NCBI RefSeq assembly: GCF_004339575.1
Contig: NZ_SMFV01000003.1
Coordinates: 124,001 to 188,000 of the forward strand
DNA from: Phorcysia thermohydrogeniphila
GTDB taxonomy: Bacteria; Aquificota; Aquificia; Desulfurobacteriales; Desulfurobacteriaceae
Direction of reading: 5' to 3'
DNA: 64,000 nt
Positions within the stretch are counted from its first letter, which is position 1, and every line of letters starts with the position of its first letter. Positions 24,936-33,700 of this stretch are shown one piece after another. Position numbers and translations under genes: made by a program. A model generated the notes under the pieces. The model had not been told where the DNA came from, did not search any database, and saw nothing but the letters and a program-made list of their open reading frames with translations.

Positions 24936-25517
24936 ATGGAGATAACGGCTCTTTCCTACTGGCAGGAATTTGCCCTTAAATACGGTATCTACGGACTTGC
25001 CTTCAACGCCTTCATTGAGGCAATCTTCTTTCCAATCCCTCCAGACGTCCTCCTCATCGCCCTGTGTGCGGCTAACCCGGAAAATGCCTTTCTCTACGCT
25101 CTCGTTGCAACTGTCTTTTCTACCTTAGGCGGAGTTCTTGGCTACTACATCGGCCTTTTTGGAGGGAAACCCTTAGCGGAGAGGTTCTTTGGCAGCGAAA
25201 AGGTTAATAGAGTCCATAGACTTTACGAGTCCTACGAGAGCCTAATTATCCTCCTTGCAGGTTTCACGCCTATTCCTTACAAGGTTTTTACCATCACTTC
25301 GGGAGTCCTCTTTGCAAGCCTCAGAAAGTTAATAGTCTACTCCCTCATCGGAAGAGGACTCAGATTTTTCTCTGAGGGAGCTCTCTTTTACTTTTACGGA
25401 GCACAGATTAAGAGCTTTGTCATGCACAATCTAAACGTTATTTTCACAGCCCTCGGTGCAGTAGTCTTAGTGCTGTTCCTTGCATACAGAAGATACAAAA
25501 AGGGTGTTCTACCATGA
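24936..25517 (+). CDS. VTT/DedA-like (YqaA-type) membrane protein
   Basis: 193 residues, about five membrane segments, with the VTT/SNARE-associated fold: FIEAIFFPIPPDVLL near the start (re-entrant loop Pro), GGVLGYYIG (Gly-rich), and LAGFTPIPYKVFTITSG. DedA-family proteins are implicated in lipid scrambling and undecaprenyl-phosphate flipping. The ATG at 24936 is two bases after the surE stop; its stop overlaps the ferredoxin start by 4 nt. Confidence 0.85.
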   Translation: MEITALSYWQEFALKYGIYGLAFNAFIEAIFFPIPPDVLLIALCAANPENAFLYALVATVFSTLGGVLGYYIGLFGGKPLAERFFGSEKVNRVHRLYESYESLIILLAGFTPIPYKVFTITSGVLFASLRKLIVYSLIGRGLRFFSEGALFYFYGAQIKSFVMHNLNVIFTALGAVVLVLFLAYRRYKKGVLP

Positions 25518-26068
25518 GCAGGAGAAGGTTCTTTAAGTTTCTCGCAGACTCCGTCGCCAAAGCTGCTGCGGAATTTGCCTATGAAGTAACAAAGCCCGAT
25601 AAGACCTTTATTAGACCCCCCGGAAGTGGCGATGAAGATACTTTCCTTGCCCTCTGTACAAAGTGCGGTAAGTGTATTTCAGCCTGCCAAACCGGCATTC
25701 TTGATAGAGTAAAAGAGATGAACCCCATTATCGTAGACACGCCGTTTATGAACTTTGACAACAACTACTGTGAAAGGTGTTACGCCTGTATTGAGGCGTG
25801 CGAGAGCGGAGCTCTCAGCAGGAAGAACTTAGAAAACTACAGGTACGTTGCCGTCTTAGACATCTCAAGGTGCGTTGCGTATCAGGATATCTTCTGTCAG
25901 ACCTGCTACTGGTCGTGTCCTAGAATGGATAAGGCTATAACCCTTAAGGACTTTACCTACCCTGAGTTCCACCAAGAGGCCTGTCTTGGCTGCGGAAGGT
26001 GCATTCACGCCTGTCCAACAATTCCAAAATCCATTAGCTTTAAGAAAGTAAAAAATGAAAACGGTTAA
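25514..26068 (+). CDS. Periplasmic 4Fe-4S ferredoxin, NapG/NapF-like
   Basis: 184 residues with a short twin-arginine-like start (MSRRRFFKFLADSV). Four Fe-S clusters are suggested by CTKCGKCISAC, CERCYACIEAC, CVAYQDIFCQTCYWSC and CLGCGRCIHAC. The order resembles NapG/NapF electron-transfer ferredoxins of nitrate reduction and related MauM/NapG proteins. No nap structural gene is beside it, so its redox partner is not visible here. The last bases overlap holA. Confidence 0.85.
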   Translation: MSRRRFFKFLADSVAKAAAEFAYEVTKPDKTFIRPPGSGDEDTFLALCTKCGKCISACQTGILDRVKEMNPIIVDTPFMNFDNNYCERCYACIEACESGALSRKNLENYRYVAVLDISRCVAYQDIFCQTCYWSCPRMDKAITLKDFTYPEFHQEACLGCGRCIHACPTIPKSISFKKVKNENG

Positions 26069-26996
26069 GGCTTACGAAGTTTTAAAGAAGGTAAAGGACA
26101 AACTCCCTTGGAATAAGGTTCTCATCTACGGCGAGGAGAGCTACCTAACTCAGCAGTTCCTGAAGAAGATTGGAGCTATACGCCAGCTTGAAAAGTTCCA
26201 CGCCGACGAAGAGCTCGGGAGTTTCCTTAACTTTACTGGAACTTCACTTTTTGGAGATTCCCCTATTCCCGTTCTACTTGGAGTGGAGAAACTAACGGAG
26301 CTCCTTAGGAAAAAGGCCGATAAGGAGAGGTTCATTAAGTTTCTTAAATCCTTGGACAGCTTCATACTCGTTTCATACGAGGAGCTTGATTACAGGAAAC
26401 TAAAAAGCGAGGTTTTCTCAGCCATAGGGCAAATAGTAGACATCGTTATACACTCTGAAAACTACCCAGAAGAGAAGATTTACGCTCTCCTTGCCAAAAA
26501 GTTCCGCTTAGAAGGACGGGAAGTTTCAAGGGAGCTCCTTAAACTCATAGTGGAAATCGTCGGAACGGACCTAAGGGAGCTCCGAAACGAAACCGAAAAG
26601 CTCCTTCTCTACCCGGGAGAGTTAACTCCAGAGGTCGTTAAACTCCTTCTCTTTTCAAGCGGGAAAGCAAACGTCTTTGAGCTCATATTTCCCCTTGTTG
26701 AGGGAAGCAGAAGGGAATATCTTAACCAGCTTGAGGAGCTCCTTCAGAAAGGAGCAGACCCTCTATCGCTAATAGCTCTCCTTCAAACACAGCTGAGACA
26801 ACTGATAAGTATGGCTACAGGCGATAAGGTAAGGCTACCTCCTGACACAATCAAAAAGCTCCGAGCTCTCCTAAAACAGAGGAGCTACATAGAGCTCCTT
26901 TTACTCCTTAAGAAACTCCACGAAAAGGAGTTTGCCGTTAAAAGGGGAATCATCAGCGGAGAAGAGGCACTTAAATCCTTAGCCTTTGAACTTTAA
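26055..26996 (+). CDS. holA: DNA polymerase III delta subunit
   Basis: Clamp-loader subunit that opens the beta clamp, 313 residues. The family pattern is diverged but visible: LIYGEESYLTQQF, a Walker-less AAA+ core with FILVSYEELDYRKLK, LLKLIVEIVGTDLRELRNETEKL and the C-terminal helical collar with LQTQLRQL. It overlaps the ferredoxin gene by 14 nt and is followed by rseP. Confidence 0.85.
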   Translation: MKTVKAYEVLKKVKDKLPWNKVLIYGEESYLTQQFLKKIGAIRQLEKFHADEELGSFLNFTGTSLFGDSPIPVLLGVEKLTELLRKKADKERFIKFLKSLDSFILVSYEELDYRKLKSEVFSAIGQIVDIVIHSENYPEEKIYALLAKKFRLEGREVSRELLKLIVEIVGTDLRELRNETEKLLLYPGELTPEVVKLLLFSSGKANVFELIFPLVEGSRREYLNQLEELLQKGADPLSLIALLQTQLRQLISMATGDKVRLPPDTIKKLRALLKQRSYIELLLLLKKLHEKEFAVKRGIISGEEALKSLAFEL

Positions 26997-27007
26997 GCGG
27001 AGGTCCT

Positions 27008-28288
27008 ATGACGCTTATCTACTTCATTATAGCCCTCGGCGTGCTGATATTTATCCACGAGCTTGGACACTTTATAGCTGCAAGGCTCTTTGGAGTGAAG
27101 GTTGAAACCTTCTCCATAGGCTTTGGTCCAAAGCTCTTTAAGTTTAACTGCTGCGATACGGAGTTTGCCGTTAGCCTTATCCCCTTAGGTGGTTACGTGA
27201 AAATGTCCGGGGAGAACCCGGATGAGCCAGCCCAAAACCCCTACGACTTCTACGCTAAACCGCCGTGGCAAAGGATTGTTATCGCCCTTGCCGGTCCTCT
27301 GATGAACCTTATACTGGCCCTTCTCTTCTTTGCCCTCTCCTTCTCAATCGGCAGGTACGTTCCAGCTTACCAGTTTGAGACCGCAAAAGTAGGAGCAATC
27401 GCATCCCCTGAAATCTCCCTTAAGCCCGGGGACGTAATACTCTCTGTTGACGGACAGCAGGTCAAGAACTGGAAGGACTTTTCAAGCTACGTTGCCCTAA
27501 ACCCGGATAAGGAGCTCACCCTCAAAGTAAAAAGGAACGACGAAATCGTTACTGTAAAAGTGCACACCGGAGTTGATGATAAAAACGGCATAGGAACCCT
27601 TGACGTTATTCCGGCTATAAAGCCCATCATAGGAAAAGTCGTTAAAGGCTCTCCCGCGCAAAAAGCTGGTCTTCAGCCCGGCGACGTAATTCTCTCTATA
27701 AATGGCAAGGAGATAACCTCTTGGAAGCAGGTTGTAGACCTCATAGGAAACAGTCAGGGGAAACCCATAGAGCTCCTCATCCTCAGAAAGAACAAAAAGC
27801 TGAGGATAACCGTTACTCCCCAGTTTAACGAGAAGTTTGGCCGCTACACCATAGGCATAATCCCTAAGATGGATATGGTTTTTGTTAAGTTCTCCGGCCT
27901 TGAGGCGCTTAAGAAAGGTCTGGATGAGTTTAAATCCCACACTGTAATCTTCTTCTCCTACCTTTCAAAGCTCATTACCGGCGAAGCCTCCGTCAAGAGC
28001 CTTGGCGGTCCAATAATGATTGCAGAGGTCGCCGAAAAGGCCGCTGAAACGGGAATCTCAAACTTCATATACTTCATGGGATTTATTAGTCTCCAGCTTG
28101 GATACTTTAACCTCATGCCCCTTCCAGTCCTTGATGGAGGACTAATACTACTCTTCTTAATAGAAATGCTGAGGAGAAGACCTCTCTCCTTAGAGTTCAG
28201 GGAAAAGTTTCAGCAGGTCGGCTTTGCAATACTCGCCCTCTTAATGATTATCGTTTTCTACAACGATATAATGAGATTGATACGGTAG
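27008..28288 (+). CDS. rseP: RIP/site-2 metalloprotease with two PDZ domains
   Basis: Inner-membrane protease that cleaves anti-sigma factors or signal remnants. At 426 residues it has HELGH at 17-21 in the first membrane helix, FSIGFGPKLF, two PDZ-like modules (KPGDVILSVDGQ and QPGDVILSINGK) and the third ligand in NLMPLPVLDGG. C-terminal helices complete the channel. Downstream substrates cannot be named. Confidence 0.93.
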   Translation: MTLIYFIIALGVLIFIHELGHFIAARLFGVKVETFSIGFGPKLFKFNCCDTEFAVSLIPLGGYVKMSGENPDEPAQNPYDFYAKPPWQRIVIALAGPLMNLILALLFFALSFSIGRYVPAYQFETAKVGAIASPEISLKPGDVILSVDGQQVKNWKDFSSYVALNPDKELTLKVKRNDEIVTVKVHTGVDDKNGIGTLDVIPAIKPIIGKVVKGSPAQKAGLQPGDVILSINGKEITSWKQVVDLIGNSQGKPIELLILRKNKKLRITVTPQFNEKFGRYTIGIIPKMDMVFVKFSGLEALKKGLDEFKSHTVIFFSYLSKLITGEASVKSLGGPIMIAEVAEKAAETGISNFIYFMGFISLQLGYFNLMPLPVLDGGLILLFLIEMLRRRPLSLEFREKFQQVGFAILALLMIIVFYNDIMRLIR

Positions 28289-28304
28289 AGGCAAGAGCCT
28301 TAAG

Positions 28305-28685
28305 ATGGACTGGTATAAAAGTTGGATTCTGAAAGCTAGAGAACATAGGGCCTCTGCAGACATACTTTTCTCACAAGGTAAGCTAAGAGATGCTATAAGT
28401 CGCTACTACTATTCAGCTTTTTCTATCATGGTTGCTGTTTGTGGACAAGCTCCCAAAGGAAGGTGGGAACACAAAGGAATACTTAAATACTTTTTCAAGT
28501 GGTGTAAGGAAAATGGAATAAACCTTCCAAAGGAAGATAGAGAACTGTTAAGCGTCTTTTATGACAAAAGGAGAACTGCAGACTACACTACGGAAGTCAT
28601 ACTTTTAGAGGAAGTAAAGGCCTACACCAAACTTGTAGAACGGCTCTTTGAGGTGGTTGATGGTTGGAGAAAAAACAACACTTGA
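28305..28685 (+). CDS. HEPN-domain protein (module 1)
   Basis: 126 residues, all helical, matching the HEPN fold: a start with WILKAREHRASADILFSQGKLRDAISRYYYSAF (helices 1-2) and the later KRRTADY (helix 3-4), typical of PF05168-like members. The canonical Rx4-6H RNase motif is not obvious. It overlaps a small gene by 26 nt, forming a two-gene module like that at 61.3-62.0 kb. It is a potential toxin or nucleotide-binding partner; activity is unproven. Confidence 0.7.
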   Translation: MDWYKSWILKAREHRASADILFSQGKLRDAISRYYYSAFSIMVAVCGQAPKGRWEHKGILKYFFKWCKENGINLPKEDRELLSVFYDKRRTADYTTEVILLEEVKAYTKLVERLFEVVDGWRKNNT

Positions 28686-28908
28686 AATCTTGTGGGAAAT
28701 TCAACAGAGGCTAAACAAGAAGGGTTATCCCGTAAAGATAGACCTTTCAGAACCTATAGAGGGAGCAGACATAGGATTAAAGATTATAGTCAACGCTAAG
28801 AAAAACTGGAATCTGGAAAGAAGCATTGTTCATGAGATTTTTGAAGTTCTTGATAAATATGAGCTAATACCGTCTGTTAACTGGGAATGGAATCATACTT
28901 CAAAGTGA
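28660..28908 (+). CDS. Small partner of HEPN module 1
   Basis: 82 residues starting at the ATG after GAGGTGGTTG, embedded in the 3' end of the HEPN gene. The sequence has a beta-alpha-beta look: GADIGLKIIVNAKK, a long helix RSIVHEIFEVLDKYEL, then PSVNWEWN. It resembles a stripped-down nucleotidyltransferase (MNT) fold without the GSx10DxD catalytic motif. Its final bases overlap the convergent epimerase. Antitoxin role is inferred from position. Confidence 0.6.
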   Translation: MVGEKTTLEILWEIQQRLNKKGYPVKIDLSEPIEGADIGLKIIVNAKKNWNLERSIVHEIFEVLDKYELIPSVNWEWNHTSK

Positions 28909-29871
28909 AATCTCTCTAACGAGCTCCCTGTTCTCTACGTGCCACTCAACCGTTCTCTTTATTCCCTCCTCCAAAGAGACTTTGGGTTCCCACCCAAGGA
29001 GCTCCTTTGCCTTCTCTATATTAGCCCACGTAGCCTTCATATCGGCCTTGTGGAAAGGTTTATAGACCACGCTTGCCCTCTTCCCAAGGTACTTCTCAAT
29101 GAGCTCTATAAGGTACCTCAATTCGTGGGGTTTGTTCCCTCCAAGGTTTATTATTTCGTAACCGGTTTCTACTTCAAGGGCTCTAACAGTTCCTTCTGCT
29201 ATGTCGTCAACGTAGGTAAAGTCCCTCTTCTGAGTTCCATCACCGTAAACGGTAACCGGAATTCCCTCATCTATCATTTTTATAAACCTAAAAACTGCCA
29301 TGTCAGGCCTGCTTGCAGGGCCATAGACGGTAAAGTAGCGAAGAACCGTTACGTCTATGCCGTAAAGGTAGTGATAGGTATAGGCCATAACTTCTGCACC
29401 TTTCTTGCTTGCAGCGTAGGGAGAAATTGGAGTGTTAACGGGGAGGTCTTCTTTAAAGGGCATAGGTTGACCGGCGTAAAGGGAAGAAGTTGAGGCCAAG
29501 ACGAACTTCTTAACTCCAAAGTCTTTACAGAGCTCCAGCAAGTTTAAAGTTCCGAGGGTATTCGTTGTAACGTAAACAAATGGATTAACGATGCTGTAGC
29601 GAACGCCTGCCCTTGCAGCTAAGTTTATGACACCGTCTATTTCGTTGTCCTCAAATATGACTTTTAGAGCTTCAAAGTTCTCTATGTCTACCCTGTAAAA
29701 GCGAAAGTTCGGATTTCCCTTTAAAGTGTTGAGGCGGTACTCCTTAAGCTTTACATCGTAGTAGTCGTTCATATTGTCAACGCCAACGACTCTATAGCCC
29801 TTTCTTAAAAGAAGCTCCGCCGTTTTATGACCTATGAGGCCTGCCACTCCTGTAACGAGAATGGTCTTCAT
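28900..29871 (-). CDS. NAD-dependent sugar-nucleotide epimerase, UDP-glucuronate 4-epimerase-like
   Basis: Extended SDR enzyme of 323 residues. NAD-binding TGVAGLIGHK (Gly-x-x-Gly-x-x-Gly), GVDNMNDYYDVKLKEYRL typical of UDP-glucuronate 4-epimerases, the catalytic YxxxK in SPYAASKKG, and RYFTVYGPASRPDMA are present. It probably supplies a sugar nucleotide for surface polysaccharide. The start at 29871 follows TTGGAGAGCTCC. It stands alone. Confidence 0.88.
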   Translation of the reverse strand: MKTILVTGVAGLIGHKTAELLLRKGYRVVGVDNMNDYYDVKLKEYRLNTLKGNPNFRFYRVDIENFEALKVIFEDNEIDGVINLAARAGVRYSIVNPFVYVTTNTLGTLNLLELCKDFGVKKFVLASTSSLYAGQPMPFKEDLPVNTPISPYAASKKGAEVMAYTYHYLYGIDVTVLRYFTVYGPASRPDMAVFRFIKMIDEGIPVTVYGDGTQKRDFTYVDDIAEGTVRALEVETGYEIINLGGNKPHELRYLIELIEKYLGKRASVVYKPFHKADMKATWANIEKAKELLGWEPKVSLEEGIKRTVEWHVENRELVREISL

Positions 29872-29921
29872 GGAGCTCTCCAAAAACTTTAAAAGTTCCC
29901 TGTGATTCTACCACTTATGAG

Positions 29922-29945
29922 TGAGGGGGATTTCATCCCCCCTCA
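29922..29945 (-). terminator. Hairpin downstream of the CRISPR array
   Basis: TGAGGGGGAT and ATCCCCCCTCA pair with one bulged C and a short loop. It lies between the array and the epimerase start. If the array is transcribed leftwards, this hairpin is at its 3' end. No T-run follows, so a terminator function is tentative. Confidence 0.4.
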
Positions 29946-29966
29946 GATTCCCCCCTTTGGCAACTA

Positions 29967-30153
29967 CAAGAACTCCCTTTCGTTTTTCAGGGCATTTCAA
30001 CCTTTTACTAAGTTGGTAAGGAGGAGTTTTGGAGAATTAGTTGCAATCCCTTCCAATTTTTAGGGCATTTCAACTGGATTTTGGCACATAACAGAAAAGC
30101 AAGTGTAGGGGGAATAAAGTTGCAATCCCTTCCACTTTTTAAGGCATTTCAAC
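29967..30153 (-). CRISPR. Orphan CRISPR mini-array, three repeats and two spacers
   Basis: Two near-identical 35-nt repeats lie at 30040-30074 and 30119-30153. On the plus strand both begin GTTGCAATCCCTTCC and end GGCATTTCAAC, differing at only two or three positions. A third copy at 29967-30001 shares the 3' half but is degenerate at its left end. Spacers are 38 nt (30002-30039) and 44 nt (30075-30118). Read on the minus strand, the repeat runs GTTGAAATGCC...GGGATTGCAAC, a form common in thermophiles, and the degenerate copy is then the distal one. No cas gene is within the window; the array is probably a remnant or is served in trans. Confidence 0.8.
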
Positions 30154-30422
30154 AGGTCAAAAATTAGGACATTGAAAATCAAGGGCTTTCGGTTCTAAAA
30201 GAGTTTCATGAACAACTACGAGTCGTTGAAACACAATAAATAAACACCAAAGAAGGTTACACAATACTGAACTTTGTTAGGTAGTTGAAATGTCCTCCCT
30301 TATTCGGCTGTCAATGAGCTGGATTATTCTTGATTATATCAAAGGTGTTCTCCAATACGAGAATTCTACAAGTTTGATATAATGAAGGTGCTAAATTTCT
30401 TCAAGAGCGGGGGAGAGCCAAA
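30154..30422. other. AT-rich non-coding stretch right of the CRISPR array
   Basis: No gene here. The segment is AT-rich and holds fragments that echo the repeat ends: GAGTCGTTGAAAC (around 30218) and GGTAGTTGAAATG (around 30279). On the array's inferred orientation it occupies the leader position. A TATAAT (minus strand, 30338-30333) and another on the plus strand (30378-30383) could be promoters for the array and the downstream membrane gene, but neither has a convincing -35. Confidence 0.45.
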
Positions 30423-30713
30423 ATGGAAGAAAAGAAAGAAGGTTTTCTCGGCGAATTTGAAGAGCTATTTAACGTCTTCTGCTTGATTCTATCAATCATA
30501 ACAATGGCTGGAAGCTTGATAGTATTCCTATCAAAAGCCCCTTGGATTCCCCCGAAGTGGAGCGCAGTGATTATCATCGGACTTGGAACTTCGGCAGCTT
30601 ACCTTTGGTCCTTCACAAAGAAAAAAGTTGCCCTTTCCCTAATCGTCGGTCTTCTGCTCTTTGCTGAGTGGGGAGCTCTCTTTGCCCTCTTTAAGATGGG
30701 GCTCCTAAAGTAG
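30423..30713 (+). CDS. Small three-helix membrane protein
   Basis: 96 residues, not recognised. A charged N-terminus (MEEKKEGFLGEFEEL) precedes three hydrophobic helices near residues 18-37, 46-62 and 68-88. GGGGGAGAGCC lies just before the ATG. It sits alone between the CRISPR region and smc. There is no family match; a local membrane role is all that can be said. Confidence 0.6.
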   Translation: MEEKKEGFLGEFEELFNVFCLILSIITMAGSLIVFLSKAPWIPPKWSAVIIIGLGTSAAYLWSFTKKKVALSLIVGLLLFAEWGALFALFKMGLLK

Positions 30714-30758
30714 CTCCTCCTCTCCCCCCTCCTTTTTTCCTCCTTCCACCTTAAGGGG

Positions 30759-30764
30759 TATAAT
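30759..30764 (+). promoter_or_regulatory. Candidate -10 element for smc
   Basis: A perfect TATAAT 28 nt upstream of the smc start and 17 nt before its AGAAGGAGG ribosome binding site. The -35 position holds TTTCCT, a poor match, so this is a weak, sequence-only call. Confidence 0.35.
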
Positions 30765-30792
30765 TTCCCCGTCCACTCAGAAGGAGGTTTTT

Positions 30793-33700
30793 ATGTTCAT
30801 TAAAACCTTAAAGCTCAAAGGTTTTAAGTCTTTTGCCGATGAGACGGAAATCAGGTTTTCAGAAGGTATCAACTGCATCGTTGGACCTAACGGCTGCGGA
30901 AAGAGCAACATCGTTGACGCTCTAAAGTGGGTCGTCGGTGATACATCCCCTAAGGGGATGAGGGCAAGCAACTTAAAAGACGTCATCTTTAAAGGTTCTG
31001 AAGGTAGGCGAGCCTCTAAAAGCGCTGAAGTATCGGTAACTCTCCTCAAGGACGACCTTTTTTCACTTTCTGAACCAGAAGTAGAAATAACAAGGAGGGT
31101 TAAATCAAACGGAGACAGCGAGTTCTTGATAAACGGCAGGAAGGTGAGGCTTAAGGACATTCAAGGATTTTTCACGTCCATCGGCCTCGGAAACAGGGAG
31201 TACGCCTTCTTTGAACAGGGACAGGTTGACAGAGTTCTCAGAATGAGACCTCAGGAGAGGAGAGCTCTCATAGACGAGGCCGCAGAGATAACCCTCTTTA
31301 AAGAGAAAAAGGCAGAAACCCTGAAAGAGCTTGAAGAGGCCGAGCAGAACCTTGAAAGCGTTAGGGGAGTTATTGAGGAGGTCGCTAAAAATTTAAAAAC
31401 GCTAAAGAGCCAAGCAGAAAAGGCAAAGAAGTTTCAGGAGCTCCGCAAAAAAGAGAGGGAGCTTGAGCTAAAGCTCTTAGGATTTCAGCTAAAAAAGGTC
31501 AGGACAGAAAAGGAACTTTCTGAGAGCTCCATTAAGGTCCTTCAAGAAGACAGGATTTCCTTAGAGAGGGAAATATCTACTCTTCAGGTAGAGATAGAGG
31601 AGCTCCGAAAGGAGCTTGAGGAGGTAGGAGCCGAAATAGAGGCAACATCAAAGGAGCTCTACGAGGTTGAAAAGAGCAGGAAGGAAGCCTCTGTGAGAAA
31701 GGAGTTCTTCCAGAAAGAGGTTAAGCGTCTTGAAGGAGAAATAGAGGAAAAGAAGTTAGAGAAAGAGCACAAACTAAGGAAAATAGAACAGGTCAAGAAG
31801 GAACTTGAACTCCTTTTAAAGGAGGAAGAAGAGCTCCTAAAAAAACTAAAAGAAACTGAAAAAGCCGAAAAGGAAAAGAGAGGAAGGCTCAAAGCCTTAG
31901 AGTCAGAAAAGAAAAGCTTAGAGGAAAAGAGAAAAGAGTTACAGTCCCGACTCAATACCATCTCTGCCCACATAACAAAGCTCCAGCTTGACATAGCGAG
32001 GGAGGAAGAACGTTTTAAGTCCCATAAGAACGCAGTAGAGAGGATACCTGTTGAACTCTCAGAGCTCCAGAAAGAAAAAACCTACTACGAGGAGCAGTTA
32101 AAGAAGGCCTCTACTGAGGAAGAAAAGCTTAAAGAGGAAAAGCAGGCTCTACTAGAGAAAATAGAGGCAAAGAAAAGAGAGAAGAGGAAAAAAGTAGAGA
32201 AACTAGAGTCTCTTGAGACAGAACTCTCAGAAAAGAGAAATGCCGTTACTGCCCTGCGCGCTAAGATAGAGAACACAGAGAGGATACTTAACTCTATAAA
32301 CCTTGGAAAGCTTGAAGAGAAAATCGTTGAAAGCGGAAAACAGGGCAAAGTTAAAGGTTACATAGGACTGCTTAGAAGCCTCCTTGACGTTGACTCCGGC
32401 TGGGAAAGGATAGTTGAAAGTTACATTTCAAGGTTTGGAGCTGGAATCATCCTTAAGACCTTTGAAGATATTCTCTGGGTCAGGGACAGAATAAAGGGCA
32501 ACGGAAGAGTTCTACTCCTTTCTGCAGATGTAGAGGAGGTCAAGGGAGAAAAGATTCAGGAGGCAACTCCGCTATTAGACCACGTTAAGGCAAGGGATAC
32601 GAGGGTAGAAAAGCTCGTTAAAGTCCTCTTTTCTAACGTTTTCTTTGCAGAAAAAAACGCTCAGGACTTAGCGAAAAAGTATCCCCACTGCACCTTCATA
32701 GACAAAGACGGTAACATTTTCTCCGGAAAAGGCTCTTACGTTGGAAAGTTTCAAAAGAGCTCCCTTTTAGAGCTTGAAAAAGAACTTACGAAGATGAAGG
32801 AGGAGCTCCTTAAGGAGGAGGAAGAACTCTCAGAGCTTAAAGAAAAACTTCCTCCTATCAGGGAAGAAATAGAGGAAGTAGAGGCAGAGATAGAAGACCT
32901 TAAACAGCGTGGTCAGGAAGTAGATATGGAGCTCTTCACCTTACAGTCTAAGAAGAAGGAGCTCCGCCAGAAACTAACTGACATTTCAAGGAGAGAAGAA
33001 GAACTAAAGGAGAGGTTAAAGACGGCACAAAATGCCCTCTCTTCCCACTCGTCCAGAGTAGAAATGTTTAAAAAGAAAATGGAAGAGCTGAACGCGGAGA
33101 AGGATAAAACCTTACAGGAAATCAAAAAACTGGACGAGGAAATTTCTAAGATTGACTCCATCCTTAACCGTGAGAGGGAAGAATCATCAAGACTTTCCTC
33201 TGAAACTCTACTTCTCAAGGAAAAGGCGAGAACCCTCAAAGAGAAGAGAGAAGGAAAGGAGAGATTTTTAAAAATCCTCCAAAAAGAAGTTGAGGAAACA
33301 GAGAAAAGGATACAGAAAAGCGAGAGTGAGCTTGAGAGAGCTCTCTCCGGAATAAAAAAGGCAGAAGAGATTCTCTCTGGCGTTGATGAAACAATAGACG
33401 ACATAAAAGAGGAGCTAAAGGCTTTAGAGGAAAGGAGAGGAGAGCTTACGAGCATAGTAAAGAACAAGGAGGAAGCCTTAAAGAGTAGACAGAAAGATCT
33501 TTCAGAAGTTCAGAAGAAGTTAAAGGACTTAGAAATAAAAGCTGCCCGTCTTAACGTGAAAGAAGAGGAACTGATAAAGAAAATCCTTGAGCTTGATGGA
33601 AGCGTTTCAGAAGCCCTTGAGCTTGGAGAGCTTGTCTCTGATGAAGAGGAAGCTAAGAAAGAGCTCATAAACCTTAAAGAGAAAATTTCTCGGATTGGCT

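Noticed and set aside
30199-30300. Additional full CRISPR repeats to the right of 30153.
   Set aside because: Only short fragments (GTTGAAAC, GTTGAAATG) match; the remaining repeat sequence is absent.
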